From: Ructibacterium sp965146665
GTDB lineage: Bacteria; Bacillota; Clostridia; Monoglobales; Monoglobaceae
Reading direction: 5' to 3'
NCBI GenBank assembly: GCA_965146665.1
Contig: CBCTHE010000013.1
Span: 1-64,000 of the forward strand
Length of the DNA stretch: 64,000 nucleotides
This document shows positions 7,901 through 15,142 of this stretch, one piece after another. Position numbers and translations under genes: made by a program. Below the pieces are notes generated by a model, which was not told the origin of the DNA, ran no database searches, and saw only the letters and a program-made list of their open reading frames with translations. The first letter of the stretch is position 1; every line of letters starts with the position of its first letter.

Positions 7901-10900
7901 TAGACATAGCTTTTTTCAAGCGTGAGCGTTCCGTTGCTTTCATATGTCTTTTCTGCTATAGTTCTGCCCTTGACATCATAGTCATAGGTAATGTATGCGC
8001 CTGTGGAAGCTGTTACTTTTTTGATTCTTCCCATGCTGTCATACTCGTGGATTTCCTGCGTTACATTAAGGGTCAAATCCTTGATGATTGCTTCCCTGCC
8101 GAATAAGTCATAGTTGTATTCAGTTTGACTGCCGTTCTGAGCCGTTGTGGTCACACGGTTTATCACGTTTCCCGAGATGTCCTTTAACTGATATACCGCA
8201 CTTGTACTTGTTTGATCCGGATAACTGACATGGGTTTGGCGGCCCAGTTTATCATAGGCAAACGCTGTTATATTACCCTTGGGGTCCTTCTGGCTCAATA
8301 CCCTTCCGAATACATCATATGTATATTCCGTGGTGTTCCCGTTTGTCGTTTCTTTGGTTTTAAAGGTATTATCCTGATATTCGCAGGATGTCGTCACACT
8401 ATCTCCAGATGCCGTACTGCGGTAGATAGTTGTGCTTTTTGGTTTTCCGCTGTTTTCATCGTATGAAAAGCTGCTTTTTGCAGCCAAGGCGCCGTTCATA
8501 TAAGTACTCTGTTCTATAATATTCTTGTGATCTTCAGACGGAGTATTAACCTCTCTTATTGTGGTGTCTGCATCGCGCTTATACGCACTTTCCGTTAAAT
8601 AGTGATACTCAGAGTCGTAGGCGTAGGTCGTCAAATGCTCTGTGTCATTTGTATCTCCGTTTGCCCGCGGATCCCAATACTTTATGCGGTTTCCATATTC
8701 GTCATACTCGTAGTTTTCTGTGGTATCAATACTGCGGGTTCCATCCTCGCTGAACACCCGCTTTGTGATACTGAGCGGATAGGAACGTTCAAAATATTTC
8801 CCATAATCTGTACGGCTCACATTGATCTCATTTTCGCCGTCTTTATAATAGCTCCGTTCATATTCTTTCAGCCGGTAAAACTGCAATGCATTGCCGCCGA
8901 TTAAATACTTTTTAAAGCCTCTTTCAACCGTCAGGCCGTCTTCATTCGTAACAGATACTTTTGATGTCTCATGTTCTTTTGCCCAACTGGTATAGTCACC
9001 ATAATATGTATAAGTTTCTACGTTATAATCATTGGTGCCGTCTGTATCCTTTCTCTCCAAAACACGATAATACTCATAGGAGCGGATTGTCGACCCTCCA
9101 GTTCCATTAAAATGCTCATAGGTATATTCTGTGACAAGACCTGTTGGATGCACAATTTTGGTCATAGGATAAAACGTATGATCCCCGTATGTGGCAAATG
9201 CGCCCATAAAATTGAATTTTGACCTGTCATCCTCTATATATTCAAAATATGTGGTCATGCCTTCCTGATTTGTTTTGCTGTCTACAACCTGTGTAATTTC
9301 TTTGTTTGGATATGGATGCAGCGTGTTGCGCAGATTGTAGGTAACCGTTGACTGATCCGGAAAAGTGATAACCATAGCCTGTGTATGAATATCCTTTCCT
9401 TCTGCATCTTGATGGGTTTCAACTGCCTTTTTCTCTATTGTTGTAATTTGACCGCGTGTATCAGTAATTTCAACTTTGTTGTAGTTCTGTTGAAAATCAG
9501 CAATTTCCGTTCCTGTCGCCGAATAGCGATACAGTATCTGATCCCCAAACCGGTTTTCGGTTTTCATGAGCTTTCCCTGATCGTCAAAATATTCCTTCCG
9601 GCCGTCCATATATTTCGCACAGAACATTGAGGTTACACCGTTGTCCTCATAGGATGAATCCTTATACAGACGCATATCATAAATCTTTATTCTGCCATTG
9701 TCTAATGAAATCTCTGTTTTATTCTTATTCTCGACATCTTTTAATGCAATGCTTCTTGTCATGCCAGCAGGCGGAACGATTGCGGAATATATATTACGAA
9801 AGCCATTGATATAATACCTGATATAGCTGTTGGTAAAATCCCAGCCAGGTGAAAATGAATTCATTGGGCTATACATATATTTTAATTTTGCATAGTTACT
9901 TATTTTGTTGTATGACCCAAAGCTTGAACTTACAGTGGATGGGATAGCGTTTGAGGAATTTCCGCTGTCATATCTTACTCCAATGGTAAGGTCAAGACCG
10001 TTTTTGCCAGGCAAAACCGCATCAGTCTCCACATAGCCAACTGAGCCTGTCTGTTCGTTGATCCGCTCTGTACCTGCGCGGTCGTATGCAAAAGGTGCCA
10101 GCGGATGCGTTTCCGGATCATATGCATAGTCCGCTCCGCCGCTTGCCATGGGCATAGGACCGCCAGCTTCCTGCAATACTGATCCTATTTCCTCCATGAC
10201 TATATCGCTTATTTCATCCACACTCAGTTCATTGGCAGTGGCATAAGCCTCAAGCAGCTCTTTTTTTGTGTGAAACAGCCCTGCAATCTGCCCTATCATA
10301 TCATCTTCCGCATATTCTATATTGGGTTCCGCAAATGTATTCGTATCTTGGATTTCTAAGTCCAGAAAATATGCCATGGCTCTTGCCTTTAAAATTTCTC
10401 CGGCAGGTATTCCAGATATGAGATAGCCAATACATATTGGGTCTGCTCCCATTTTTATGGAAGCATGGGTATACCGATAATTGGCATAAGCCTTGGCCTC
10501 TTCCATGGCCCATTCGCGGTCTCCAAAGTTCTCCGCCATTTCCTCAAACTGCTCTGGGGTCATGTCAATATTCTGAAATATCCTGGATAATTCTATGGAA
10601 TCCTGTGTGGTATATCCAGCCGTTTCACATAATTCCATCTTGGCGCTGGACACCAGATACTCATCCAATAGTTGTTCTTTTTCATTTTCTTTTAAAGTTG
10701 AAAACTTTTGATTGCTGGTCACCAACAGTGTCAACTCTTCCTGTGACAATATCGGCTCAGAAAGATCTGCATTCTGCACAGCGTTCTCCAGTTCGTTGGC
10801 AGGCAGGTCCATAACCGCTTTGTTTTCTTGTTCAGTACCCCATGCTGGATTGACTGGTACACTGCTCATTAACAAACAAATACTAATTAAGAAATACCAT

Positions 10901-10926
10901 ATCTTATTTCTTCTTTTGCTGCACAT
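4933..10926 (-). CDS. Full-length secreted RHS/YD-repeat toxin with papain-like protease tip
   Basis: 1997 aa, ATG preceded by AAGGAGGG. Residues 1-30 are a signal peptide; 35-260 are largely helical; from about 400 to 1650 run dozens of YD repeats (YTYDxxGR type) that form the RHS cocoon; the conserved core GRFITEDPIRDGLNWYVYC lies near 1720-1740 and ends at PSGL (about 1754). The last 240 residues are a variable tip with LCWATC (Cys1851), GHWVLGIGY (His1945) and SNDPGG (Asp1966), the Cys-His-Asp arrangement of papain-like/C39-like or AvrRpt2-like peptidases. Likely role: contact- or secretion-dependent toxin that cleaves a target protein in competitors. No type VI or wall-anchoring signal is seen; the export route is presumably Sec. 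Confidence 0.85.
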   Translation of the reverse strand: MCSKRRNKIWYFLISICLLMSSVPVNPAWGTEQENKAVMDLPANELENAVQNADLSEPILSQEELTLLVTSNQKFSTLKENEKEQLLDEYLVSSAKMELCETAGYTTQDSIELSRIFQNIDMTPEQFEEMAENFGDREWAMEEAKAYANYRYTHASIKMGADPICIGYLISGIPAGEILKARAMAYFLDLEIQDTNTFAEPNIEYAEDDMIGQIAGLFHTKKELLEAYATANELSVDEISDIVMEEIGSVLQEAGGPMPMASGGADYAYDPETHPLAPFAYDRAGTERINEQTGSVGYVETDAVLPGKNGLDLTIGVRYDSGNSSNAIPSTVSSSFGSYNKISNYAKLKYMYSPMNSFSPGWDFTNSYIRYYINGFRNIYSAIVPPAGMTRSIALKDVENKNKTEISLDNGRIKIYDMRLYKDSSYEDNGVTSMFCAKYMDGRKEYFDDQGKLMKTENRFGDQILYRYSATGTEIADFQQNYNKVEITDTRGQITTIEKKAVETHQDAEGKDIHTQAMVITFPDQSTVTYNLRNTLHPYPNKEITQVVDSKTNQEGMTTYFEYIEDDRSKFNFMGAFATYGDHTFYPMTKIVHPTGLVTEYTYEHFNGTGGSTIRSYEYYRVLERKDTDGTNDYNVETYTYYGDYTSWAKEHETSKVSVTNEDGLTVERGFKKYLIGGNALQFYRLKEYERSYYKDGENEINVSRTDYGKYFERSYPLSITKRVFSEDGTRSIDTTENYEYDEYGNRIKYWDPRANGDTNDTEHLTTYAYDSEYHYLTESAYKRDADTTIREVNTPSEDHKNIIEQSTYMNGALAAKSSFSYDENSGKPKSTTIYRSTASGDSVTTSCEYQDNTFKTKETTNGNTTEYTYDVFGRVLSQKDPKGNITAFAYDKLGRQTHVSYPDQTSTSAVYQLKDISGNVINRVTTTAQNGSQTEYNYDLFGREAIIKDLTLNVTQEIHEYDSMGRIKKVTASTGAYITYDYDVKGRTIAEKTYESNGTLTLEKSYVYENAYDAETSKTMTVVGTGGSAVKTAQYADKYGNVVREDPGDTGLLSESKRYTYDYQNNQTSEIFRTTETGADEIRTIVTVLPAANQGTQSIVKNYYNQESKVYSNMAGQEKDVVDGNGNHILYAYDASGRLASRSVNMGAGVSITQYTYDANGNVTKESITDNKPGEPASTRNTYKEYDPMNRVIRVWGEEEGETQYTYDSLGNILTMTVGITEEEPQGQTTCYEYDARGRLIKTTDAMGQTETRSYDTQNNLTGMTDRNGAVTVNTYDGNSQILTNQISLADESDTVSYQYSTGGLIQSMSNTESTVNYTYNAKGQTVSETMSGVSASVKNYTYDADGNMSRIQINNGSAVYDQGYTYNPIGQLVKVTDNLRNAELASYTYDNAGNISKETLGNGVETTYLYNSANALSAVTNKLGSTVLSSYSYSYYLDGNQSQITDHTGRSQSFDYDKLGRLVQEADAKAGTSKTTQYTYDRFSNRSSMTVTGSEQTYTSYTYDGNNRLTQTSKTIGTEEEICDYSYDSNGNLIAKSKGTYSPANGGAEELELSVFDQGSQTADTGIENANTVLYSYNLRNQLTGISADNGLNAGYAYDVTGRRVGKTVNGSSTSYLWGGDHIAYETGEHTVSCSYGVRRIGISEGADQRYCLYNGHGDTVQLANGNGTIAEDYRYDAFGNQQEETEHTVYNPFRYSGEYMDEESGLTYLRNRYYDSAIGRFITEDPIRDGLNWYVYCNNNPVNFADPSGLVAGKRDDQNINKMGTMVSSGAAAYADYYYDQALALTDEYIAAGKPFDAEYTRRSNEINAKIDDIIKLDDEGKVAGQILEVPVYNQYDTFPHDYRNELCWATCQAMMSSYYLGDTIDRTQSVASYTRAFIEYFWGSPISYNESFHWISSDKLYLGLTQSQIQVLGNLSMPQIRSTIESGDPFGVLYRNFMSGHWVLGIGYATAPGHDPLVVSNDPGGGIQRIQTYDDFQTLPDGRIWTETAISVN
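5703..6131. repeat. RHS core duplication, copy in the full-length gene
   Basis: Partner of 3690-4118. It encodes the last YD repeats and the start of the conserved RHS core. Confidence 0.85.
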
Positions 10927-11107
10927 ATTTTTCCCTCCTTGTTTAATTCATAGTTATAGTTAATTTTGTATCACCAGATGTCAGTGCTTTCAATTATAAA
11001 TCAAATGTAAAAAGCACTTTTTCTCCATGCCCAGTACCATCGGAAACACCCCCCACCATAATTGTTAATAATAAAACGCACACCCAAATAAAAGTATGCG
11101 TTTCATT

Positions 11108-11135
11108 ATTATATTTATTTATTTTTTGATAACAA
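11108..11135 (-). promoter_or_regulatory. Possible promoter of the full-length RHS gene
   Basis: Minus strand TTGTTA (11130-11135), 16-base spacer, TATAAT (11108-11113), about 180 bases upstream of the start codon in an AT-rich stretch. The rest of 10927-11321 shows no gene. Confidence 0.35.
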
Positions 11136-11321
11136 TTCCATAATGTTTGACAATATATACGCATATACACAACTCCCCATTGCATGTTCCTGTTGCGTGT
11201 CAATAAATCATAACATTTATGAAATAATTATATAACAACCAATGTACTGTTTCAACAATTTTCGCGCGACTATTATTTACAATTATCGACATAATACACT
11301 ATGATGATTCATGAAAGCTTA

Positions 11322-11641
11322 TCATTCCTCTGTGCTCCCAAAGCCGCCGTTTCTTTTTTCAGTTATCCAATCATCCGATACAGTTTCAAACGGAAGAATA
11401 ATTCCCTGGGCAAATGCCATCCCCTTTCTATGCTCACCGCTTTATCAGTGGTACTTTCATTCGTCATTTTGATAAAAATATGACCTTCATTGTCACTGTC
11501 ATAGTAATCACTGTCTATAATTCCAATGGTATTATCAAGACGCAAACGGTATTTGGACCCAAGTCCGCTTCGCGGCAGGATTGCAAGAAATCTGTTGTTT
11601 TTCAATTTTACGTTGATTCCGGTTGGTATTTTTTCTGTCTA
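11322..11641 (-). pseudogene. dut: Remnant of dUTPase
   Basis: The minus strand reads IPTGINVKLKNN, LPRSGLGSKY, RLDNTIGIIDSDY and GHIFIKMTN, the central motifs of trimeric dUTP diphosphatase (hydrolyses dUTP to dUMP and PPi). After SIERG the frame must shift in a GGGG run near 11415 to continue as MAFAQGIILPFETV and end in the glycine-rich motif 5, RNGGFGSTE, before TGA at 11322. Upstream of about 11641 stop codons replace the N-terminal third. Truncation plus frameshift mean it is broken. Such dut genes are common cargo of phages and integrative elements. Confidence 0.75.
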
Positions 11642-11827
11642 TCAATTCGGGGAATGGGGCAAGTGGAGACCGTCGGGCGCAGTTGTGCAAAGCGAACAAA
11701 ATCGAACAGATAACGGGCCGGAACGCTTTGGGGAAATGTCCGTAAGTCCGCATACTGTGAGGGATAAGCTCATAATGCGGGGCGTTCGGGTGTTTCGCAA
11801 AAGGGCGGGGCGTGATAAGCGTAAAAA

Positions 11828-12181
11828 ATGAAACTACATAAAGAAAGAGTTGAAAGATTTCGGGAACAGGCGGCCGGGCTGGAACCGACACAAAGGGAAG
11901 TGCTCCGCGGCGTATACTGGAAGAATCAAACCCGTACAGAGGTTGGCCGCTGTATTGGCGTATCAGGCGACAGGGTACGGCAGTTGGAGGCCACGGTCCT
12001 GCGGAAGATACGGCAGAGGCCGGAAATGCGGGAGTATTACGAATCGTTTTGCTACAGGGCCGTAGGCGTGAATAGCTTCAATACCACGTGGACAAGTTCA
12101 ACGGAATGGGCGGTGCTGAAGCTGGAGCAAATGCGGGAGCGGGAAAAGGCGGCCTTTGGGCGTTGCTTTTCCGATTGGTGA
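11828..12181 (+). CDS. Small sigma-70 region 4-like HTH protein
   Basis: 117 aa. Residues 18-65 (LEPTQREVLRGVYW ... RTEVGRCIGVSGDRVRQLEATVLRKIRQ) have the helix-turn-helix pattern of sigma-70 region 4, without a region 2. The C-terminal 50 residues are unassigned. Proteins of this kind are frequent near the ends of integrative elements and prophages in Clostridia, and this one lies 130 bases before the attachment-site-like tRNA fragment. No ribosome binding site of quality precedes the ATG. It could regulate element genes; that is inference. Confidence 0.6.
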   Translation: MKLHKERVERFREQAAGLEPTQREVLRGVYWKNQTRTEVGRCIGVSGDRVRQLEATVLRKIRQRPEMREYYESFCYRAVGVNSFNTTWTSSTEWAVLKLEQMREREKAAFGRCFSDW

Positions 12182-12310
12182 CCGAAGCACCGCGAAAACA
12201 GTCACTAATTTTTTTGGGTGACTATGGTTCTTAAAACGCAAGCGCACAAAAACCCCGAAAAAACGCCGTTTTCAAACACGGCGAAAGCCTAGAAAATGGA
12301 AAAAATACCA

Positions 12311-12356
12311 CTCGTAATGAATAGGTCAACGGTTCGATTCCGTTTATCGGCTCCGC
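12311..12356 (+). other. 3' fragment of tRNA-Thr(CGT): attachment site of the integrated element
   Basis: The 46 bases read as anticodon loop CTCGTAA, variable region, T arm AACGG-TTCGATT-CCGTT, the 3' acceptor strand TATCGGC and a discriminator T. The 5' half of a tRNA is absent: the bases before CTCGTAA cannot form the anticodon stem. This is the pattern left when a tyrosine-recombinase element inserts into a tRNA 3' end. The intact tRNA should lie at the other end, left of the window. No integrase gene is seen next to this site. Confidence 0.7.
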
Positions 12357-12360
12357 TTGA

Positions 12361-12394
12361 AAACCCGCTTCCCATATGGGATTGCGGGTTTTTT
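12361..12394 (+). terminator. Terminator behind the tRNA fragment
   Basis: Stem AACCCGC/GCGGGTT enclosing the palindrome CCCATATGGG, followed by six T. It sits 5 bases past the tRNA end, so it is probably the original terminator of the tRNA gene on the chromosome side. Confidence 0.8.
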
Positions 12395-12434
12395 GCATTA
12401 CTGTCAGGAAAGAATTGTTTTTTGTGAAACCGCA

Positions 12435-12463
12435 TTGCTAATTTCGTCAGATTGTGATATGAT
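12435..12463 (+). promoter_or_regulatory. Promoter of the hybrid histidine kinase
   Basis: TTGCTA (12435-12440), 17-base spacer, TATGAT (12458-12463), 140 bases before the start codon. Confidence 0.5.
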
Positions 12464-12603
12464 AAACAGAGTTTACAAAAGACGGGTATGGGTTACGGAA
12501 AAGCGCGGTTTCTTCGCGGTCCGGGCGCGGTGTGCAAGGGCCGGGCCAGGAGACCGCGGAGAGGAGTTCGAACGATGCCTGTGCGGGATGAGGAGGGGAG
12601 ACC

Positions 12604-15009
12604 ATGCCGGCTGACAATTTGACCAATCTGCTGGACGCGCTGACCGAAACCAGCATATATGTTATTGAAGAGGACACGCACCGGCTGCTGTTTTTCAACC
12701 GGCGCTGTCAGGAGACGGGCAGGGGCCGGGCAGAATGCGGTATGAAGTGCCATGAGGTATGGCCCGAGGTATGCGCCAACTGTCCTCTGGATGCCTTGGG
12801 TGACGGCCAGTCCAGCCATATCGTCTGTTTTGACCCGTTGCTGAAAGCCACGGTAGATGTCACGGCGAGCAGGATTCTCTGGGACGGCGGAATCCGGGCT
12901 GTGGTGGTTACCGCCACACCCCACCGGATGAATTTCGAGGAGGAGCAGGGCCTTTTAAAGATCAAACAGATGTATGCACAAAGCCTTGTAACCGTATTTG
13001 ACGAGTGCATCATTGCCAACCTGACGGCGGACTATTATTTTAACTGCCAGAAAGATGCCATGTGGACAGATATTCCGGAGCAGGGGAATTTCGGGGCGGA
13101 AAACCGGAAATATGCCCAGCGGGTGGTCCACCCTGATGATCTGCCGGCTTTTGAGGATGCGTTTTCCCGGGAGGGGATGCTCCGGCTGTTTGGCAAAGGG
13201 AAAAAACAGGTGACCAGACGCCTCCGGCGGCTCACGCCCGGCGGGGACTACCATGTGGTGGAGTTCACCGCGGCCAGAATTGACCGGCCGGGTGAGGACA
13301 GCTGCTGGTGTGCGCTGGTCTTTCGCGACATTCAGGACGAATATCTCATGGAACAGCAGCGGAATGTGGAGCTCAGCCAGCTGGCAACCGCAGTGCAGAT
13401 TGCTTACCAGATGCTCATTTCGGTCAATCTGACCCGGAACACATACCATATGATGGAGTATGGGAGAACACAGGTCCGGCGGCCGGAGGATGACGGATGT
13501 TTTCAGGAACTCATTGCATTTGAGCTCTCTACAGTACGGCCGGATCACCGGGACGAGTTTTTGCGCAAGTTTTCGCGGGAGGCCATGGTCCGGGCCTTTT
13601 CCAACGGGGAGCGGCTGGTTGCTATGGATGTGCCGCACCTCGGAGAGGATGGGGAATACCACTGGTACTTCACCCAGGTGGTGCGGGTGGAGAGCGCGTA
13701 TACCAAGGATATGCTTGAAATCACCCTCTCCCGGAACATAGACCGGGAACGCCGGCTTCAGCAGGAGAGTCTGGAGAAGGAGCGCAAGGCAAAACAGCTT
13801 TTGGAGGAGGCTCTGCAGAAGGCCGAGAAGGCCAGCCGGGCAAAGAGCGATTTCCTCTCAAGGATGAGTCACGATATCCGCACACCTATGAACGCCATTG
13901 TCGGCATGACCGAGCTGGCACAGCGCCATCTGGGCGAACAGGAGAAAATGCGGGACTATTTGAAAAAGATTGCGGACTCCGGCGCGCATCTGCTGGGGCT
14001 CATCAACGAGGTTCTGGACGTCAGCAAGGTGGAGAGCGGGACGGCGGAGCTGGAGGAGAACGAGTTTGACCTGCGGGAACTGGTGCACGGCGCCGCGGAG
14101 ATGGTGCGGATTCCGGCGGGGAGCCGGCAGCAAAGCCTCGCCGTTGAGATTGAGGCCGGCCTGCATGACCGGGTGCGCGGAGACGCCCGCCGGCTTCAGC
14201 AGGTGCTGGTCAACATCCTTGAAAACGCGTCAAAGTATACCGGAGAGGGCGGCCGGATCTCTCTTTCCGTGCAGGAGCTGAAGAAGGAAGAGCGGAAGAT
14301 CGGCACCTATCTGTTTGTGATTGAGGATACCGGAATCGGAATGCGGCCGGAGTTTTTACAGCATATCTTTGACCCCTTCAGCCGTGCGGACGACAGCCGG
14401 ATCAGCAAAATTTCCGGGACCGGGCTGGGCATGACCATTGTCAAAAATATCATAACCCTTATGGGCGGCGACATCAAGGTGGAGAGCGAATATGGCAAGG
14501 GATCGCGTTTTTTGGTGACGATCTGTCTGGCAAAGGCCGGACCCGAGTCACCCCAAGCCGCGGAACTGGAGGCGCGGACCGCGTCGCATCTGCCTGCCCT
14601 GCGGGTCCTGCTGGTGGAGGACAACGAGCTCAACCGCCAGATCGCGGCGGAGATGCTGGAACTGCTGGGGGCTCGGGTGGAGATTGCCGGAGAAGGCGGC
14701 CAGGCGGTGGAAGCCGTACGTAGCCATCCCCCGCTATATTATGATATTGTATTCATGGATATCCAGATGCCGGTGATGAACGGCTATGAGGCGGCAAAGC
14801 GGATCCGGGAATCGGGCATGGAGCGGATCGGCGAACTGCCGATCATTGCCATGACAGCGGACGCGTTTGCGGAGGATGTGAAGCGGGCCCGCCTGTCCGG
14901 TATGGACGGGCATCTGGCCAAGCCGATCACCATTGACCAGCTCCGGCGTGCCCTTTCCCGGTGCGCGGCCTGGAAGGAGCGGAATCAGGACGAAAACGCG
15001 GGGGAATGA
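12604..15009 (+). CDS. Cytoplasmic PAS-containing hybrid sensor histidine kinase
   Basis: 801 aa, ATG after GAGGGGAG. There is no membrane segment. Three PAS-like regions (about 10-120, 125-250 and 255-375; the first has cysteines at CHEVWPEVCANC) are followed by a coiled coil (380-412), HisKA with SHDIRTPMN (His423), HATPase with NILENASKY (N box), DTGIGM and GTGLGMTI, and a receiver domain with phosphoacceptor Asp719 in VFMDIQMPVMNGYEAA and KPI (Lys). It probably senses an internal redox or small-molecule signal and passes phosphate to an unlinked regulator. No response regulator or phosphotransfer gene is adjacent, so the output is unknown. Confidence 0.9.
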   Translation: MPADNLTNLLDALTETSIYVIEEDTHRLLFFNRRCQETGRGRAECGMKCHEVWPEVCANCPLDALGDGQSSHIVCFDPLLKATVDVTASRILWDGGIRAVVVTATPHRMNFEEEQGLLKIKQMYAQSLVTVFDECIIANLTADYYFNCQKDAMWTDIPEQGNFGAENRKYAQRVVHPDDLPAFEDAFSREGMLRLFGKGKKQVTRRLRRLTPGGDYHVVEFTAARIDRPGEDSCWCALVFRDIQDEYLMEQQRNVELSQLATAVQIAYQMLISVNLTRNTYHMMEYGRTQVRRPEDDGCFQELIAFELSTVRPDHRDEFLRKFSREAMVRAFSNGERLVAMDVPHLGEDGEYHWYFTQVVRVESAYTKDMLEITLSRNIDRERRLQQESLEKERKAKQLLEEALQKAEKASRAKSDFLSRMSHDIRTPMNAIVGMTELAQRHLGEQEKMRDYLKKIADSGAHLLGLINEVLDVSKVESGTAELEENEFDLRELVHGAAEMVRIPAGSRQQSLAVEIEAGLHDRVRGDARRLQQVLVNILENASKYTGEGGRISLSVQELKKEERKIGTYLFVIEDTGIGMRPEFLQHIFDPFSRADDSRISKISGTGLGMTIVKNIITLMGGDIKVESEYGKGSRFLVTICLAKAGPESPQAAELEARTASHLPALRVLLVEDNELNRQIAAEMLELLGARVEIAGEGGQAVEAVRSHPPLYYDIVFMDIQMPVMNGYEAAKRIRESGMERIGELPIIAMTADAFAEDVKRARLSGMDGHLAKPITIDQLRRALSRCAAWKERNQDENAGE

Positions 15010-15113
15010 CAGAAGAACGAAGGGGGATACCCACTCCTGAGGCGGGCGCAGCCGGGCTCCGCAAAAAGATATAAGGGAGCGCTTTGAATCATAGAGTGAA
15101 GTAATACGTGCAA

Positions 15114-15139
15114 GGCCCCGGCATATTTATGCCGGGGCC
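15114..15139. terminator. Bidirectional hairpin between convergent genes
   Basis: Perfect stem GGCCCCGGCAT/ATGCCGGGGCC (11 bp, ATTT loop) between the histidine kinase and the glycoside hydrolase, 3 bases past the latter's stop. There is no T tract on either side. Confidence 0.6.
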
Positions 15140-15142
15140 GCC

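Noticed and set aside
10994..11203. 69-codon open frame upstream of the RHS gene
   Set aside because: AT-rich stretch without family pattern or ribosome binding site; it more likely holds the RHS promoter.
11526..11831. 101-codon open frame on the plus strand before the HTH gene
   Set aside because: Overlaps the dUTPase remnant in antisense; only the last 25 codons look protein-like, which is too little to support a gene.
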